Source of the DNA: Parachlamydiaceae bacterium
Lineage (GTDB): Bacteria; Chlamydiota; Chlamydiia; Chlamydiales; Parachlamydiaceae
Direction: 5' to 3'
Length of the DNA stretch: 6,828 bases
NCBI GenBank assembly: GCA_013815395.1
Contig: JACDGH010000140.1
Location: 1-6,828, forward strand
A program made the position numbers and the translations under genes. Within the stretch, counting starts at the first letter, position 1, and every line of letters starts with the position of its first letter. Below the pieces are notes generated by a model, which searched no databases, was not told the origin of the DNA, and saw nothing but the letters and a program-made list of their open reading frames with translations. This document shows positions 6,633 through 6,828 of this stretch, one piece after another.

Positions 6633-6671
6633 ATACAAATCCCTTTTAAAAAAGGGATTTGTATTTTTTTT
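6633..6671 (+). terminator. Rho-independent terminator
   Basis: ATACAAATCCCTTTT (6633-6647) and AAAAGGGATTTGTAT (6650-6664) are perfect 15-base complements with a 2-base gap, so the real loop is the central T/A-rich part. They are followed by seven T (6665-6671). It would end transcripts from the thiamine-binding-family gene. On the other strand the hairpin is followed by a GTTTTT run, so weak bidirectional action is possible. It also shields the transposase downstream from read-through. Confidence 0.85.
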
Positions 6672-6710
6672 ATAAAAATGGAATATGTAATTTTCAAAAA
6701 GAAAAAACAC

Positions 6711-6761
6711 GGTATCTTGTCGTAAAAATTCCTAGCAAGAATAATCAACGAACAGGATACC
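6711..6761 (+). promoter_or_regulatory. Inverted repeat hiding the transposase ribosome binding site
   Basis: GGTATCTTGT (6711-6720) pairs along its full length with ACAGGATACC (6752-6761), one pair being U-G in RNA. Three more pairs follow (CGU 6721-6723 with ACG 6748-6750) past one bulged A. The right arm contains the AGGA Shine-Dalgarno (6754-6757) and reaches the base just before the ATG at 6762. RNA started upstream of 6711 would fold and block translation, whereas RNA started inside the loop would not. The same arrangement is known from IS10 and IS50. Confidence 0.6.
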
Positions 6762-6828
6762 ATGAAAGCTTGCGATCTAATCAAATCACTAAGAAAAACT
6801 CTTCATTCTGAAGCCTTTCAAAATAGGC
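6762..6828 (+). CDS. Transposase N-terminus (probable IS4-type DDE), 3'-truncated by window end
   Basis: Only 22 codons are visible, beginning MKACDLIKSLRKTLHSEAFQ. The pattern of a short helix, LRK, then SEAFQNR resembles the N-terminus of IS4-type DDE transposases, where a similar helix precedes an RHRxS..FTRxR stretch. The catalytic DDE residues lie beyond the window, so the family is an inference from a short piece and the upstream inverted repeat. It reads rightward with AGGA four bases before the ATG, and its translation is probably limited by the hairpin that buries that site. Confidence 0.5.
   Translation, partial: MKACDLIKSLRKTLHSEAFQNR

Larger units (their letters stand above)
6701..6828 (+). 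mobile_element. Left part of an insertion sequence (IS4-type, boundary uncertain), cut by the window end
   Basis: The probable transposase start at 6762 with an inverted repeat directly before it marks the left end of an insertion sequence. The outer edge cannot be set without the right end; the start given is approximate. It could lie anywhere from the terminator T tract (6671) to the inverted repeat (6711), or as far left as the GC-rich hairpin at 6593. Target duplications cannot be checked. Confidence 0.4.

Noticed and set aside
6581..6784. Minus-strand 67-residue open frame across the terminator region
   Set aside because: It runs through the terminator hairpin and the transposase leader, is low-complexity Phe/Ile/Lys-rich and has no ribosome binding site I can see.

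Overview
The window looks like chromosome of an environmental (amoeba-associated) member of the Chlamydiae, most likely near Parachlamydia, Protochlamydia or Neochlamydia. Three things point there. The ispF product has the divergent active-site wording I associate with chlamydial IspF (QDSHRF, ANSDGD). As I recall, cysJ and ispF are also neighbours in Chlamydia trachomatis (CT435 and CT434). The AT-rich second half, with a large unrecognised protein and the start of an insertion-sequence transposase, fits the larger environmental chlamydial genomes. The assignment rests on protein wording and remembered gene order, not on a database search.

Layout. Bases 2-637 (+) are the C-terminal part of a CysJ-type flavoprotein (FAD/NADPH reductase), cut by the window edge inside the conserved YSIASS motif. 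Converging on it are two minus-strand genes that form a tight operon: ispF (2594-2103), a late enzyme of the MEP isoprenoid pathway, then a lipase maturation factor family membrane protein (2088-679), whose ribosome binding site overlaps the ispF stop codon. A roughly 320-base AT-rich intergenic region (2595-2917) carries repeated TTTTGCAC words in both orientations and a candidate promoter for the next gene.

Bases 2918-4636 (+) encode a 572-residue soluble protein I cannot name. The preferred start is not the first ATG but one 36 bases downstream with a good ribosome binding site. Its layout (Lys in a beta strand, Glu in the next helix, a late Asp/Asn region and an IDLD motif) suggests a divergent kinase-like fold. 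It meets an MFS transporter of the YbjJ type (5781-4633, -) tail to tail, and the stop codons overlap by 4 bases. After a 342-base non-coding stretch with alternative hairpins comes a small MTH1187-type thiamine-binding-family protein (6124-6522, +), followed by a GC-rich mini-hairpin and a strong terminator hairpin with a T tract.

The window ends inside a new insertion sequence. The first 22 codons of a probable IS4-type transposase start at 6762. They are preceded by an inverted repeat (6711-6720 and 6752-6761) whose right arm contains the Shine-Dalgarno sequence, so RNA read in from outside would fold and hide the transposase start.

How it works together: the left 2.6 kb is conserved housekeeping DNA with one inserted membrane-protein gene. 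The right 4.2 kb is accessory in character: an orphan large protein, an orphan transporter, an orphan thiamine-binding-family protein and a mobile element. No CRISPR array, tRNA or rRNA was seen.
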